Shown: one piece after another, positions 1 to 10,260 of the stretch
Layout: each line of letters opens with the position of its first letter
Position numbering within the stretch: the stretch's first letter is position 1
Source: Przewalskia tangutica
Taxonomy: Eukaryota; Streptophyta; Magnoliopsida; Solanales; Solanaceae
DNA: 64,000 nucleotides
Direction: 5' to 3'
NCBI GenBank assembly: GCA_029844215.1
Contig: CM056726.1
Location: forward strand, 78,111,548 to 78,175,547
The notes under the pieces: model-generated
What the model was told of the DNA's origin: nothing
The model's input: the letters and a program-made list of their open reading frames with translations, nothing else
Database searches by the model: none
Program-made: the position numbers and the translations under genes

Positions 1-237
1 TAGTCAATAACCCGACCGCTTCCATAATCTCTAAACTCGCCGCCGCCGCGAATCGAGGCTCGGGTATCGGATCCTTCCGAGCCGCACGCCCTCTGCCTCT
101 AACACCGCTTGCCAGAATCAACTCGCTGTCGAGCCACAACCTCGGGCATAATCTGGGCACGAGTACGGTAACCTCTCGTGGACCACTAGCGGCTCGTGTT
201 CGCCTTGCCCTTCGGGCCCAGTCGCTCCGCGAGGCAT
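1..237 (-). pseudogene. gag: E0 gag, N-terminal fragment
   Basis: This is the start of a minus-strand Gag; the rest lies left of the window. The start codon is at 237-235 and the reading begins MPRGATGPEG, close to the MPPR/MPPP starts of the other gag copies here. The frame closes after about 40 codons, so the reading is broken by indels. The region between the start codon and the PBS is a short leader, as in E5. A candidate splice acceptor AG lies at 241-240, two bases before the ATG. The assignment rests on position (PBS and LTR follow in the right order) and on similarity to the E5 copy at 57608-57884. Confidence 0.7.
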
Positions 238-434
238 AGCTGATTCATATACATAAAAATACGTCAGAGACGGATCAACCTAATAACACAGCTCTACTGC
301 ACGATCTCAGAGTGAGAAGAATGAAAACCAATCCTAAATGTCCTGCAGCCTCCTGATTATAGATGTGGTGCACAACACACCGATAATCAAGACTCTACTA
401 GACACGGTCAGTAGACACTTTCCGAGGACTAACT

Positions 435-446
435 GCTCTGATACCA
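435..446 (-). promoter_or_regulatory. E0 primer-binding site (initiator tRNA-Met type)
   Basis: The minus strand reads TGGTATCAGAGC, the usual plant PBS complementary to the 3' end of initiator tRNA-Met. It lies four bases inside the LTR edge at 451. It would prime minus-strand DNA synthesis on the E0 RNA. Confidence 0.9.
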
Positions 447-450
447 CTTT

Positions 451-1361
451 TGTCACGACCCGACCCCGGACCCGCGACTGGTGCCCTACCTGGGCATCCT
501 TACAGGTATACAACAGAGATAATCAGCGGAACATACATACAACTCTTAATAAAAAAATCAATAAGGAATAACCAACAGGTTAGCCGATAAGGCTACCTCC
601 CTGGATATATAAATACATAACCGAAGCAGTTGCCTCCATTCCTTTACAAACTGACCCACAATATGACAGACCTCTAAAAGTTTTAACATAACAACTGTGG
701 CGGGACAGGGCCCCGCCATACCCCTGAATATACATGAATCTACAACCTCAGGGAAAACCGTACCAAAAGATAAGCATCCGGAGTAAATTGAGCTTTTTCC
801 CCAAAACTGAACCGAGATCCTAAGAGCAAGGATCACCAACATGTGTACCTAATACTGCGGGTATTTAACGCAGCCCAAGGAAGTCGATAACAACAATTTA
901 ATATGGAACGGAAATAAGGTACAGTAAACAAATCATAACTGTACAGAAGAATGACAGGGCAAGTATATAAACAAAATAAATACCAGATCCTACCGTGTCA
1001 TTACAATCTCGTGAACTTAATCACACTTTATCATAAACATATAACTTACGTATCTTGCATAACATAATCCGGCCCTTTATGGAGGGACGCCTCATTTTGG
1101 AGTTCACTTGATTTATCCATACGTGACAATGTAACCCGGCCCATTTGCGGGACACGACGAATTCATAAAAAAATCTTCCCACCAAGGTATACTGAACGGC
1201 CCATTCTGGGATGCGATAAAGTCATGTAAGTCTGCCTATAAAGGTATACTACCCGGCCCATTCCTGGGACGCGATAATGTCATATAGTCTACCCATAAAG
1301 GTATACTGCCCGGCCCATTTCTGGGACGCGATAATGTGATATAGTCTGCCCATAAAGGTAT
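451..1361 (-). repeat. E0 5' LTR, 3' part (interrupted)
   Basis: The edge is TGTCACGACCCG on the plus strand, that is, the CGGGTCGTGACA 3' end of a minus-strand LTR, next to the PBS. The sequence matches the first part of the E5 LTRs: the same CATAATCCGGCCC tandem units and the same CTACAGACC-type stretch near 653-680. It stops at 1361, where E1 starts; the remainder must lie beyond the right edge of the window. Confidence 0.85.
1071..1361. repeat. Tandem array in E0 LTR, about 57-bp units
   Basis: About five imperfect units each begin with CGGCCCATT or CGGCCCTTT and end with AAAGGTATAC. The last three (from ~1198) are the most alike. E5 carries a related array in each LTR, with different unit lengths. 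Confidence 0.75.
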
Positions 1362-1694
1362 TGTTACACCCCGTATTTATAGGACATGTTTTAAGAACGT
1401 ACGTAAGAACTCAGAAATGTTAAGATTTGAGACTTGTAAAAAATTATCGGAATTATGGAATTGTCGGAAAACGTAATATTGTAACGAATGGGAGGGCGAC
1501 AAGTGTCACCCCCCTTATGTAGCCTTGGACGATTTTGGCATGGCCAAAAGGGTCATTTGACCCTTGTTAGGAAGACAAGTCTTGAAACTTGAAGAGCTTG
1601 AGAAAATTGACTTGGTCAATGGGACCACAAGTCTTGATATTTAATTGAAGCTCGTCCAATCCATACATTTGTACCCATCTTGACCCTCCATTGT

Positions 1695-1704
1695 GCTATA
1701 TAGT
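1695..1704 (+). promoter_or_regulatory. E1 LTR TATA box
   Basis: GCTATATAGT lies 333 bp from the LTR edge, the same relative place as the TATA boxes of the other LTRs. It is the likely start of element transcription. Confidence 0.6.
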
Positions 1705-2078
1705 AGTACTAGTAGCAAGACTAAGTTCAACACTTAGAAAAAAATTCAAGAATCTTAAGAACACATTTAGGGGCTCTCGGGTTTGGCTAGCTCCCAACAC
1801 AAAAAAAAAATTTGTTTGTTGTCCATTTAGCTCCACACTTTAAACCAAGGTTCATGAGTGTATTGTAAGTGTATCTCAATAGAAAAATCCCGGAAAAAGA
1901 GAGTTTTCGTGTTAGTCGCAAGATGAAAACCTAGTTGCTTTTCTAGGTTTTGTTTGGAAGATTGAAGGAAATTTGTTTGTGTTATTCTAAGGGTCTCAAG
2001 TAGCGGATTGAGGTGTCAAGAAGAGGCTCTAAGTTGCTAAGGAGCGACTTCGGATTTGAAGTTGGACTAAGAATCGTT

Positions 2079-2087
2079 GAGGTAATA
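2079..2087 (+). promoter_or_regulatory. E1 LTR donor-like splice site
   Basis: GAG|GTAATA, with GT at 2082-2083, follows a stretch alignable to the conserved pre-donor segment of the other LTRs. It lies 720 bp from the LTR edge. The site is kept although the flanking bases differ. Confidence 0.45.
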
Positions 2088-2716
2088 ATCTTGTCTCTTA
2101 AGTGTTACAAGATTATTTATTGTTGTTAGCCTTACATGTTTGCTAGCATGAAGTATATGTGTTGAAGTTTTATAAGTATTATGGATTGATTGTAGCCTTA
2201 AATCCGAAATGTCATTTAAGCCATGTGAAGTTGGATTACAATTTGGTCGTTTATTAGAATCGTCGCATGTTACTTACTTGAAGATTATAGTAGTTATAAT
2301 CGATTGCGACTTGATATCATGTTATGCTAACAACTTGGATTGAAATGGAAATTGGATAAGAATTGATGTTATAGTACCTCAATGTGGCCGAATTGGACTA
2401 GTAGTTTGTATTAGTTTGATATCTTTTGTGGGGCGGAATTTTACACGTCTAGTAGGCGTGTAATCCCCTATTGTTAATTGCTTTGATTGGGCCTTAAATG
2501 TGGTGTGTTTGGTTATTGAATTCGGCCTTGAAAAAGGTGGCAAAGTAAGTAGAAACAAAGGAGGTGTTGTCCGATTTTCCGTAGAATTTAGTGACTTTAC
2601 ACTTATAATATTCTACGTTTGAAGTAAGATGTTAATAGACGTATTGTGGACATTATAGGTTGACATACTACGGGCGGGATATTGTACTTAGCAAGTGGAT
2701 TGACCCGAAGAGGTAT

Positions 2717-3312
2717 TGTCACGACCCGAACCTGGGCCCGTGACTGGTGCCTTACCCCGGGCACCCTAGTGATACAACATCAGAGTAACCAGCGGAATAT
2801 AAAACAAGACATGAAACAATATGAATGAGAAACAATTTATCTGAGAAAAGTTGTCTTTCGGCATATATATATATATATATGAAAACTTGAACAGTTACAT
2901 CCCTTTTACAAATCCTGCCCACAACAGTACTACAGACCTCTAAGAATGTTATAACAAAAATAACGGGACAGGGCCCCGCCATACCCCTGAATGTAAGTAC
3001 CTACAACGACAGGGGACTATACCACAGATAAGCCTCCGGAGAAACGGAGCTTCCCAAAACGCTGAACTGTGACCCATGGCGAGGATCAACAATCGGTGTA
3101 CCTACTGCGGCGTGAACGCAACCCCGAAGGAGGTCGATAACAGGTACCAAGTATGTGAAACTGAAAATACTGTAAGTGAAATCATAATAGTCTATATAAA
3201 ACAGAAGACATATATGATAACCAATTTACGATGTACAATATGTAAGCAGTCATGTCAAGTCAGGGACTCACGCCCTTAAAGTCATTACTCAAATATAACC
3301 ATGGGTCTCATG
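2717..3312 (-). repeat. E2 3' LTR, segment a
   Basis: It begins TGTCACGACCCG and matches the start of the E2 5' LTR at 28816. An (AT)n run sits near 2863-2880. It ends in TCATG (3308-3312), the target duplication of S1. Confidence 0.9.
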
Positions 3313-4035
3313 TGTCACGACCCGATCCCGGGCCCGTGACTGGTGCCTTACCCCGGGCACCCTAGTGATACAACATCAGAGAAAATCAGCGGAAATAAAA
3401 ACTAAAACATGAGACAAGACATAAAGAACCAAAGCAACTAAAACGGCCACCTTCACGAATATATACATATATCAAATCAACAGCTTAAATCCTTTTACAA
3501 AACCACGCCTACAACAAAGATTACATGCACTTAAGAATGTAACTATAACTATGACGACGTGGCCCCGCCATACCCCGTAATGTACAAGTAACTACACCGA
3601 CAGTGGACTATACCAAAGATAAGCCTCCGAGAAACGGAGCTTCCCAAAGTCAATCGTGATCCTAAGAGCGGATCCACAACCGATGTACCTCTACTGCGGC
3701 ATGAACGCAGCCCGGGCGAGGTCAAGATAACAGTACCAAGTATGTGAAATCAGAAATATCAGAATGAAATCATAATAGTCTATATAAAGCGAGACATGTA
3801 TGATAACCAAACTACGATCCATAATATATAAACAGTCAAGTCAGGGACTCACGCCCTCAAAGTCATTACTCAAGTATAACAATGGGTCTCACGCCCACAA
3901 CATCAATCATGCCCGTGGGATACCTTCCTCACTGCCGGCAGTCTATGATATAATCATACCAAGAAGTACACATGAACACTAGGTCCCACCTGTGTCATAA
4001 CAACCGTACTAACAATACTATACAACCAAACCACG

Positions 4036-4330
4036 GCGACACGGGCAAGTACGAAGCCAACTACGGATACTGCTGCGCCACGCAGCTGGCCGGGGCAAGT
4101 ACGATGGCTAACTACCAGGTACCAAGGATGTGTCACGAGACTTCGCCACTAAACTGAACGGGGCAAGTGCGAAGGCTAACTACCAGGTACTAAGGCCGTG
4201 TCACGAGACTTCGCCACTAAACTGAACGGGGTAAGTGCGAAGGCTAACTACCAGGTACCAAGGCCGAATCAGCCACGAGACGGGGCAAGTACGAAAGCCA
4301 ACCACCAGATACCAAGGCCGAATCAGTAAA
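4036..4330. repeat. Minisatellite in S1
   Basis: About four to five units of 60-70 bp share GGGCAAGTNCGAAGGCTAAC, then CCAGGTACCAAGGC and often CACGAGACTTCGCCACTAAA. A related array, more eroded, lies in S2 near 7960-8300 and in both E6 LTRs on the other strand. Confidence 0.8.
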
Positions 4331-4399
4331 ACCTCATGGAGAGCTAATCCATGGAATAACACTATCAACAGGGAAACGAACCCTCATCATGGCCGCATA

Positions 4400-4520
4400 C
4401 CCGTGGACCATCCATCGAGTCAGTATGCCCATGGACTATCATAGTGGAAGCATACCCGTGGGCCGCCCATCGTGTCAGTATGTCCAAAATGATCAAGAAT
4501 AACACGACTGACCCTCCATC
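4400..4520. repeat. Second short repeat in S1 (CGTGTCAGTATG units)
   Basis: There are two to three copies of a unit carrying TCAGTATGCCC/TCAGTATGTCC and CATACCCGTGG. The same unit forms a clear four-copy array in E6 on the opposite strand (near 20937-21175 and 27114-27355). Confidence 0.55.
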
Positions 4521-6652
4521 GAGAGACGCGGTAACATAAGAATACAACATTTGCACAACAAGGCTATCACACGCAAACATAGGCACGTTACACACAACTC
4601 AAGGTACTTTCATTTTATGACAAGTCCAGGTTTTAATCCCCAAGTACTACGTACGTTAAATTCTTTTAGAAGATCCATTTCTTTTACAAAAGTCACCCGA
4701 TACCCGTAGTATCAAAATAAAGTGACTAACATTTTAAGTAAACCAAAACAACTTCCATACTTTCCTTTTTTAAACCAAATTAAGACAATACCATGCCTTC
4801 TTTTTAGACCAAAACACTTCTCCTTTAAAGTCAAGTTACCATTTTAAAACCAATGATAAAACCATTCCTTTGTTTTCATAAAGTCGTTATAACTAACTTC
4901 CCATAAAGCTGTTATAACACTTTATGTTCTAAACCAAAAACTCTTTTCTTTTAAAACAACAACAAGTATTCTTTTAAAACCCAAATAACTTACTCTTTTC
5001 AAAACAAGTAACCTATACTTAAAATCAAGTTACTTCTCTTTTTCCGAAAACAAGTCGTTATAAGTCAAGTCTCTTATCTTTCAAGATCAAGTCTCTTAAC
5101 TTTCAAAATCAAGTCGTTTTACTGCCAAAGTCAAGTCTTTCTTTTATCCTCATAAAGTCGTTATAACTAACTTCCCATAAAGCCATTATAACACTTTATG
5201 TTTTAAACAAACAAAATTCATTTCACACACGTACGTCTACCGTACTATATAGTTCACAATAATCATGCTAGAAAAGATAGGAAGAGGTTCACATACCTCG
5301 CGACGATTTTCGACAATTAGCAAAACGCTCACAAGATCAGAACTCTGCTAGCCTTTTCCACTCTTCAAGTAGAATACGCTGCTCGAAGTACTGCAACCTA
5401 TAAAGGCCACAAAACGCCTATCAACTCCTAGATCTCTTCGTAGAATATTCTAAATGCAAGATTCCTTATTCTACAAAAATTCTAAGACCTCCCCTCCCCG
5501 CAACCACATAAATCTCCTCCTCTACTCAGGCCCGCTACCAGGCCAACAACTCCCAGGGGAGAGGGTCACACGTCTAACCGGACGTGTACAATTCTACTTC
5601 ACAATAATACTACACAAGTCTACTGTAAGTACAGTCCAATGTAAATACAGTTCAATCCTTTATAATCATCCTTCCAATATAATATACTCAAGTATAATTA
5701 CTACAACATGTAATATCCAATTACAATAGGGGGGACATAGATCATTACCTCGATAAGCCCAAAATTATCCAAGATTATAAGTCGATCCTGGGCAACGTTT
5801 AGCTCCAATTCCTTACGCTCCAACCCGCTCCAAGCGACCCTTAGAAGTTTTTAAACAACTTCTCTTAACACTTCAACCAAGCTATGAAGATTTTTCTAGG
5901 GTTTCGTTTTGCGACTATTGGAATAAAGTAGTATTTCCGGGCTCCTAGTATTAAAACAACTTTGGAATACTACTAGGGATACTAGGCCAAGGTATTTGGG
6001 ATTATACTACAATACACAAAATATTTCTACTCAAGTGGGGGAGGGGGACGAAAACTCTTCAAAGGGGAGGGAGTATTTTGCCTTGGAAAGTATTCAAGTG
6101 AGGATGAAATTATTCATCAAGCTAAGGGGGTTTATATAGAGGATTCAAGGGTTAGGATCAAGGTAAGTGTATGGTCAAGATTGGGCCATGTGGGTGTGGG
6201 TCCCACCACACCACATGGCCAACGATTTGCTTCTCCAAGTGTCAAGGCCATTCGGCGATGACATGTGGCTAGCCACTTGTCCCTCCAATTTCGGCCAAGG
6301 GTGCCACATGGGAGTGACACATGTCGCCCCCCGATTGGTCCAAAATATTTCGTCTTCCGAAAATATCCAAAATACCGAAAATCTCAAAAACAAAGCGGGC
6401 CCCACAAAACCGTAAATTTCTCCCGTGGGCCCCACGTGACCATTTTCGAAAATAAAATCTCATAATTCTAAAATAATCCACGAAGTCCAAATACCAAATC
6501 TGGGAACCCAATTCCCATTAACGAACCTTTTTCTTCACAAAAACCGGAAACTTTTCCGTCGAAAAATCACATCTTTCATTCTTTCCAAAATTTCTATCGT
6601 ATTCTCGTACATACGTCCTCACATACATACCCTGGAACTACGGGGTATAACA

Positions 6653-7280
6653 TCATGCCCACAATATCAATCATGCCCGTGGAATTCCTTCCTCACTGCC
6701 GGCAGTCCATGATATAAAAGCACCAAGGAATACACATGAACACCAGGTCCCACCTGTGTCATAATAAAATCGTACGGGGTAAGTACGAAGGCATAACCGA
6801 CTACTAAAACCCACAGTACCAACAATGCCATAAACTGTATCACGAGGTCTTTCTAGACCGCGCCACATGATCGGGCGCCATTCGCCTCGATGTCGATGTG
6901 CGCGTCTAATCTGGAAGCATACCGCCGCTCGCATAAAGCCACATAGGCCCGCGTGAGGTATTCCTTGCATCGGGCAGCTAACGCGAAATCCTCCCGACTC
7001 GTAGTCCGCATGGCCACATGTATCGTGCGTGAGGTAATTACCCCGCACACTAACACGGAACTCGTAGCTCGCATAGGTCCCCTGGACGCGTGAGGCATCC
7101 GCCGCGTGGCGACTTAACCCCCGGTATAACATGTCAAGAGGTGAGTGGTACAATACTAACATAACAGCTTATCGTTAAACAACATAAGCACAACAAGGGA
7201 ACCCCCTTTTACACAAACATCACAAGATACTAACACACGTAGCATCATAACATGTTTACTTATCAAACCAACAAGGAAGC
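6653..7280 (-). repeat. E2 3' LTR, segment b
   Basis: This continues segment a after S1, beginning with the second TCATG. It contains the GC-rich CGCATGAGGTATT-type repeats (~6845-7125). It ends in GAAGC (7276-7280), the target duplication of S2. Confidence 0.9.
6845..7125. repeat. GC-rich repeat block in E2 3' LTR
   Basis: About three units of 80-90 bp contain CGCATGAGGTATTCC-like and GCATCGGGGCAGCTAAC-like words. The block is GC-rich against an AT-rich LTR. The equivalents are at 29585-29860 (E2 5' LTR), 33630-33925 and 40000-40300 (E3), 43395-43665 and 50700-50985 (E4), and 11790-12070 (S3, other strand). A 163-codon open frame across this block (6671-7162, minus) has no family signature and is not called a gene. 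Confidence 0.7.
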
Positions 7281-7959
7281 TGTCACGAACCGATCCCGGG
7301 CCCGTGACTGGTGCCTTACCCCGGGCACCCTAGTGATACAACATCAGAGAAAAAACAGCGGAAAATAAAAACTTAAACATGAAACAAGATATATGATAAG
7401 AGTAGGCTAACCCAAGCGGTCGCCTTTTGTATATATACATAAAAACGACGATTATCGTTTTTACAAACTCGCCCACAGATGTTCTGAGACCTCTAAGAGT
7501 TTTATAACAACATCTATGTCTGGAGAGTGTCCCGCCATACCACTGAATGTACAAGAAGCTACAGTCTCAGTGTAACATACCAAAAGTTAAGCCTCCGGAG
7601 AAACGGGCTTCCAATCTGTTGTGATCCTATGGCGAGGATCCACAACCGATGTACCTACTGCGGCGTGACGCAGCCCCGAAGGAGGTCAAGATACCAAGTA
7701 TGTGAAACGAAAATCGTAATGAAATCATAATAGTCAATATAAAGCAGGAGACATGTATGATAACCAAACTACAATACGCAACATATAAGCAGTCATGTCA
7801 AGTCAGGGACTCACGCCCTCCAAGTCATCACTCAAAATATATCCATGAGTCTCACGCCCACAACATCAATCGTGCGTGGAATTCCTTCCTCACGTCGTGA
7901 TCCATGATAGAACAACACCAAGGAGTACACATGAACACGAGTCCGCGTGTGTCATAAAC

Positions 7960-8300
7960 CGTCTGAGGCAATGAAGGCTAACTACCGGATACCAAAGCGC
8001 GTCATCGATCGACCGGAAAGTACGAAAGCCAACTACTAGATACCAAGGCCGTACTAACAATACTATGCAACCAAACCACGAAGGCGACACGGCAAGTCTG
8101 AAGCCGACTACCAGTACCAAAGCGTGTCACGTGGTGGCCAGGCAAGTCTGAGGCTAACTACCAGTGCAGTAGTGTCACGAACTTCGCCACTAAACCGAGC
8201 GGGGCAAGTGCGAAGGCTAACTACCAGTACGAGGCCGAATCGACCACGAGGCGAGGCAAGTACGAAAACCAACCACCGGATACCAAGGCCGAATCGGTAA
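7960..8300. repeat. Eroded minisatellite in S2
   Basis: Repeated GCTAACTACC/CCAACTACTAG and GTACCAAGGC/GATACCAAGG words correspond to the S1 array. Many small gaps lie at CAG/CTG sites relative to S1. Confidence 0.6.
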
Positions 8301-8812
8301 AACCTCGTGAGAGCTAGTCCATGGAATAACGCTATCAACGGAGCGCGCGTGGAATCCTCCGTCGCTGCGTGCGTCAAGTAAGATCATAACAAATCAACCG
8401 GCCCTCCATTGAGAGACGCGGTGGTATAAAAATACAATATTGGCACAATAAGGCTATCACACGCAAACATAGGTAAGTTACACCTAACTCGAGGTACTTT
8501 CATTTTATGCCAAAGTCCAGGTTTTAATTCCCAAAGTACTACGTACGTTAAATTCTTTTAAAAGACTTATTTCTTTTACAAAGGTCACCCGATACCCGTA
8601 GTATTAAAATAGAGTGACTAACACTTTTAAGTAAAACAACACGCTTTCCTTTTTAAAATCAAGAACAACATTCTTTTCCAAAAGTTCACGTTTGCCTAAT
8701 TTCAAATACTCAAGTCTCTTATTTCCGAAAGATTTCATAGTTCATAGTCTTAATCACTTAACAACGTAATCTCTTTTAAACAATTGAGTAACATATGCCT
8801 TATATGTGAGTA

Positions 8813-8978
8813 GGTTATTCTTGTTTATAACAATCTTATTAAAGCAGCCATGATCTAGAAAAATGTAATATCATTTTGTCTTATCTTAGCTTCTATGCAG
8901 ATGGAGGTTTCTACTGGTTTTAATAATAATTAATTAGTCAATATATTTTCCTTTATTAACGCTGCAGTGGTTTGTTCA
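8813..8978. repeat. Conserved LTR island, S2 copy
   Basis: About 165 bp contain TATGCAGATGGAGGTTTCTA and a CTGCAGTGGTTTGTTC end. The island is shared nearly unchanged with E2 (14391-14552, 30305-30467), S3 (11085-11240, other strand) and, shorter, E6 (20278-20375, 26453-26556). I did not find it in S1, E3, E4 or E5. The function is unknown. Confidence 0.7.
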
Positions 8979-9760
8979 ATACTCGTTCTCATTCCCGAAA
9001 ATCAATATAACATTATTCCTTTTAAAACCCCAATTTCCCATTTCTCATAAAAGCGGTTTCACAACTTTTTAACACAAACCAAGTCATTACTAATTCACAT
9101 CAAGTCATTTATCTTTTAAAAACCACCAACCATTCCTTTACCCACATAAAGTTGTTATAACAAACTTCCCATAAAGCCGTTATAACACTTTATGTTGTAA
9201 ACCAACTAAATTCACTTAACACATGTACGTCTACCGTACTACATAGTTCATAACATATCATGCTAGAAAAGATAGGAAGAGGTTCACATACCTCGCGACG
9301 ATTATCGACAATTAGCAAAACGCTCCGAAGTACTATAACCTTGCTAGCCTTTTCCTGTTATACCCCGTATTTCCAGAGTATGTACGTAAGGACGTACGTA
9401 GAAAAGTTTGGGCTTTAAAGTGGCTTGGCCGAAAATTATTTGTTCACAACACCCGATTAGAGTCGTTTTTCGACGAAACGTTTTACATAACTTGCGAAGG
9501 GAAAATTCCGGCTATGTCATTTCTAATTTTTGCGGATTTTTCCGAGAGACGAAACGTGTTGGACCAACAAGAGGGCACCACTTGGCACCCTCTCATTGGT
9601 GGAGTGTGGGCGGTAAAGGTGGCCGAAAGTGTGGCCATTTTTGTCAAGGGTTAGGTAGGATATTTGTGTGTTAGTTGGTTAAGGACACATGGGTGAATCT
9701 TGGCCCTACACTTGCTATGCACTTGGCTTGATCTTGGCCATTGGTTAGCCATGGCTTGAC

Positions 9761-9770
9761 CTATAAATAC
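9761..9770 (+). promoter_or_regulatory. S3 TATA box
   Basis: CTATAAATAC lies 405 bp from the LTR edge. The same ten bases recur in E6 and, on the minus strand, in S2, E2, E3 and E4. Confidence 0.75.
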
Positions 9771-10250
9771 CCTTCCCCTTTGATGAACTTCTTCATCCAA
9801 AAATTGTGCTAAGTCTAAAATCCCTTCCACTCTCTTGTGGTGTTCGTCCAACACCCCTCCCCTTTGGTGAGGCCCGGCGAGAGCCCTCCCACTTGGCGAG
9901 AGTACCCACAGTGGGGGTAGGCCGAGGGTATACACCACTTGTGGTGTTGTCTCGTATAAATACCCCTCTTGGTAGAAATACTCTCAAAAGTATTGTTCTT
10001 ATACCCAAATTACCTTAGCCGTATACCTTGTAGTATTCTAAGGTTATACCTATCTGAAAAGCCAGTAATACTATTATACTTCCGTCAGTCACAAAACCGA
10101 AACCACAAGGAAAATCTCCATAGTTGGTGGGAGTATAAGTAGAAGTTGGTTAGAACTTCGAAGGGTTGTTTGGAGCGGGTCGGAGCGCACGGAGTAGGAG
10201 CTAAACGTTGCCCAGGAACGACTTTATACTTGGATAATTTTGGGCTTATC

Positions 10251-10260
10251 GAGGTAAACA
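10251..10260 (+). promoter_or_regulatory. S3 donor-like splice site
   Basis: GAG|GTAAACA, with GT at 10254-10255, follows the conserved TTTTGGGCTTATC segment and lies 898 bp into the LTR. Confidence 0.5.

Larger units (their letters stand above)
1362..2716 (+). repeat. E1 5' LTR, segment 1
   Basis: This is the U3 side and first part of the LTR, starting TGTTACACCCCG. It holds a TATA box at 1695-1704 and a donor-like site at 2082-2083. It ends with GGTAT (2712-2716), the left target duplication of E2. Confidence 0.85.
3313..6652 (-). repeat. S1: solo LTR
   Basis: This 3340-bp LTR has edges TGTCACGACCCG and GGGGTATAACA and no internal sequence. The 5-bp duplication TCATG is exact (3308-3312, 6653-6657), and the interrupted E2 LTR reads straight across. 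A solo LTR arises when the two LTRs of one insertion recombine. On the minus strand it has a TATA box at 6131-6140 and a donor-like GT at 5748-5747. The palindromic GTTATAAC module occurs twice (4877-4926, 5151-5200). Confidence 0.95.

Noticed and set aside
6671..7162. 163-codon open frame on the minus strand
   Set aside because: It spans the GC-rich repeat block of the E2 LTR; equivalent copies in the E2 5' LTR and E3/E4 do not keep the frame, and no family motif is visible.
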